DNA of 64,000 nt from Methanobrevibacter arboriphilus (lineage in GTDB: Archaea; Methanobacteriota; Methanobacteria; Methanobacteriales; Methanobacteriaceae), in contig NZ_AP019779.1 in NCBI RefSeq assembly GCF_019669925.1, forward strand, positions 1,069,001-1,133,000. Reading direction: 5' to 3'. Below the pieces are notes generated by a model. The model was not told the origin of the DNA. It did no database searches and worked only from the letters and a program-made list of their open reading frames with translations. Below are positions 63,668-64,000 of this stretch, one piece after another (within the stretch, counting starts at the first letter, position 1; each line of letters starts with the position of its first letter). The position numbers and the translations under genes were made by a program.

Positions 63668-64000
63668 ATGAAATATATTACCCGAAGAGATATTTATATA
63701 GCATTATATTATCTTGGTAAAGTAATGCAAGGAGTAGGAATAGTAATACTATTACCAATAATTATTGCCTTAATATACAGAGAACATATTTATCTTTTAG
63801 GGTTTATAATACCTTCTTTAATATCATTAGGTGTGGGGACATTACTTGGAAGAATAAATCCTAAATGTAATCGAGTTAGGTTGAAACATGGGATGATTGT
63901 ATCCTCATTAGCTTGGCTTTGGGCTGCATTTATTGGAGCCCTAGTAATGTATATATGTTTAGATATTTCATTCATAAATGCTTTTTTTGAGAATATGTCT
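63668..64000 (+). CDS. trkH: TrkH/KtrB family potassium transporter, 3' end outside the window
   Basis: An open frame of 111 codons running off the window end without a stop, so partial. It begins MKYITRRDIYIALYYLGKVM and contains GVGIVILLPIIIALIY, LRLKHG-like RVRLKHGMIVSSLAWLWAAFIGALVMY, and ends FINAFFENMS, the first-pore-helix approach typical of TrkH. Trk systems import K+ and usually need a TrkA subunit, which is probably downstream. There is little ribosome-binding signal (TGAT); the start may be leaderless given the TATA box position. The family assignment is fairly secure even from the N-terminus. Confidence 0.85.
   Translation, partial: MKYITRRDIYIALYYLGKVMQGVGIVILLPIIIALIYREHIYLLGFIIPSLISLGVGTLLGRINPKCNRVRLKHGMIVSSLAWLWAAFIGALVMYICLDISFINAFFENMS

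Noticed and set aside
1-64000. tRNA, rRNA, CRISPR array or insertion sequence
   Set aside because: No GTTCRANYC-type T-loop in a cloverleaf context, no GC-rich RNA islands of suitable size, no regularly spaced repeat-spacer units and no transposase were found by eye on either strand. A covariance-model scan could still reveal short RNAs.

Overview
This 64 kb window is very AT-rich and carries an archaeal gene set: TATA-binding protein, an Orc1/Cdc6 protein, ATP-dependent DNA ligase, archaeal topoisomerase I, ribosomal proteins S3Ae, S19e, L31e, L39e and LX, aIF6, prefoldin alpha, PDCD5, RNase P protein 4, an AK6-type kinase, RtcB with archease, and the oligosaccharyltransferase AglB. Formylmethanofuran:tetrahydromethanopterin formyltransferase (Ftr) and an MptE-like pterin diphosphokinase mark it as a methanogen. 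The AT content, GGTGAT/GGAGG ribosome-binding sites, and a gene order that from memory resembles the Methanothermobacter thermautotrophicus thiC-to-tbp region point to Methanobacteriales, most likely Methanobrevibacter or a close relative. No rRNA, tRNA, CRISPR array, IS element or prophage was seen.

Layout. 0-7 kb (plus strand): truncated thiC, a glutaredoxin-like protein, an FTR/rubredoxin fusion, DNA ligase, a membrane-anchored OB-fold protein and a first phosphohexomutase. 7-19.3 kb (minus strand): an ASCH-TPR protein, nrdG and hisC, a gamma-carbonic-anhydrase-like protein, a GlmU-like enzyme, a second phosphohexomutase, apgM, a DUF92 membrane protein, S3Ae and a small redox group (flavodoxin, NifX-like, iron-sulfur flavoprotein). 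19.3-32 kb: a repeat-rich gap in front of a DUF2178/XRE pair, thioinosine phosphorylase, RtcB and archease, cdc6, mptE, a class V aminotransferase, a ThDP enzyme, a dUTPase-like protein, a tautomerase, and a PLD nuclease carrying a DpnI-type C-terminal domain. 32-42 kb (minus strand): a translation and protein-targeting block (ftsY, prefoldin, LX, aIF6, L31e, L39e, PP-loop ATPase, PDCD5, S19e, CRM protein, Rnp4, AK6, DRG GTPase). 42-51 kb (minus strand): aglB, topA, a zinc protein, a SerB-coiled-coil fusion and tbp. 51-64 kb: CYTH, an unknown tail-anchored protein, Sir2, sfsA, nnr, a K+ channel, beta-carbonic anhydrase, ftr, a UPF0104 flippase-like protein, a TRAM protein and the start of trkH.

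How the genes connect. The two phosphohexomutases and the GlmU-like enzyme can supply UDP-sugars for the envelope and for N-glycosylation by AglB. RtcB and archease form an RNA-ligation pair. Beta-CA sits beside ftr near the CO2 entry of methanogenesis, and MptE makes the pterin carrier that Ftr uses. The redox cassettes suit ferredoxin- and flavin-based metabolism.

Most worth a second look: (1) the PLD nuclease fused to a DpnI-like winged helix, with no methyltransferase next to it; (2) a phosphoserine phosphatase joined to a coiled coil by 20 perfect 12-bp repeats; (3) a nearly identical ~135-bp non-coding element in two intergenic spacers, with a partial third copy; (4) 16-bp tandem repeats upstream of the DUF2178/XRE pair; (5) a palindromic double TATA element in front of the TBP gene. 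Intergenic DNA is unusually rich in short tandem arrays with periods of 12, 13, 14, 16 and 20 bp, and UUG start codons recur in core information genes.
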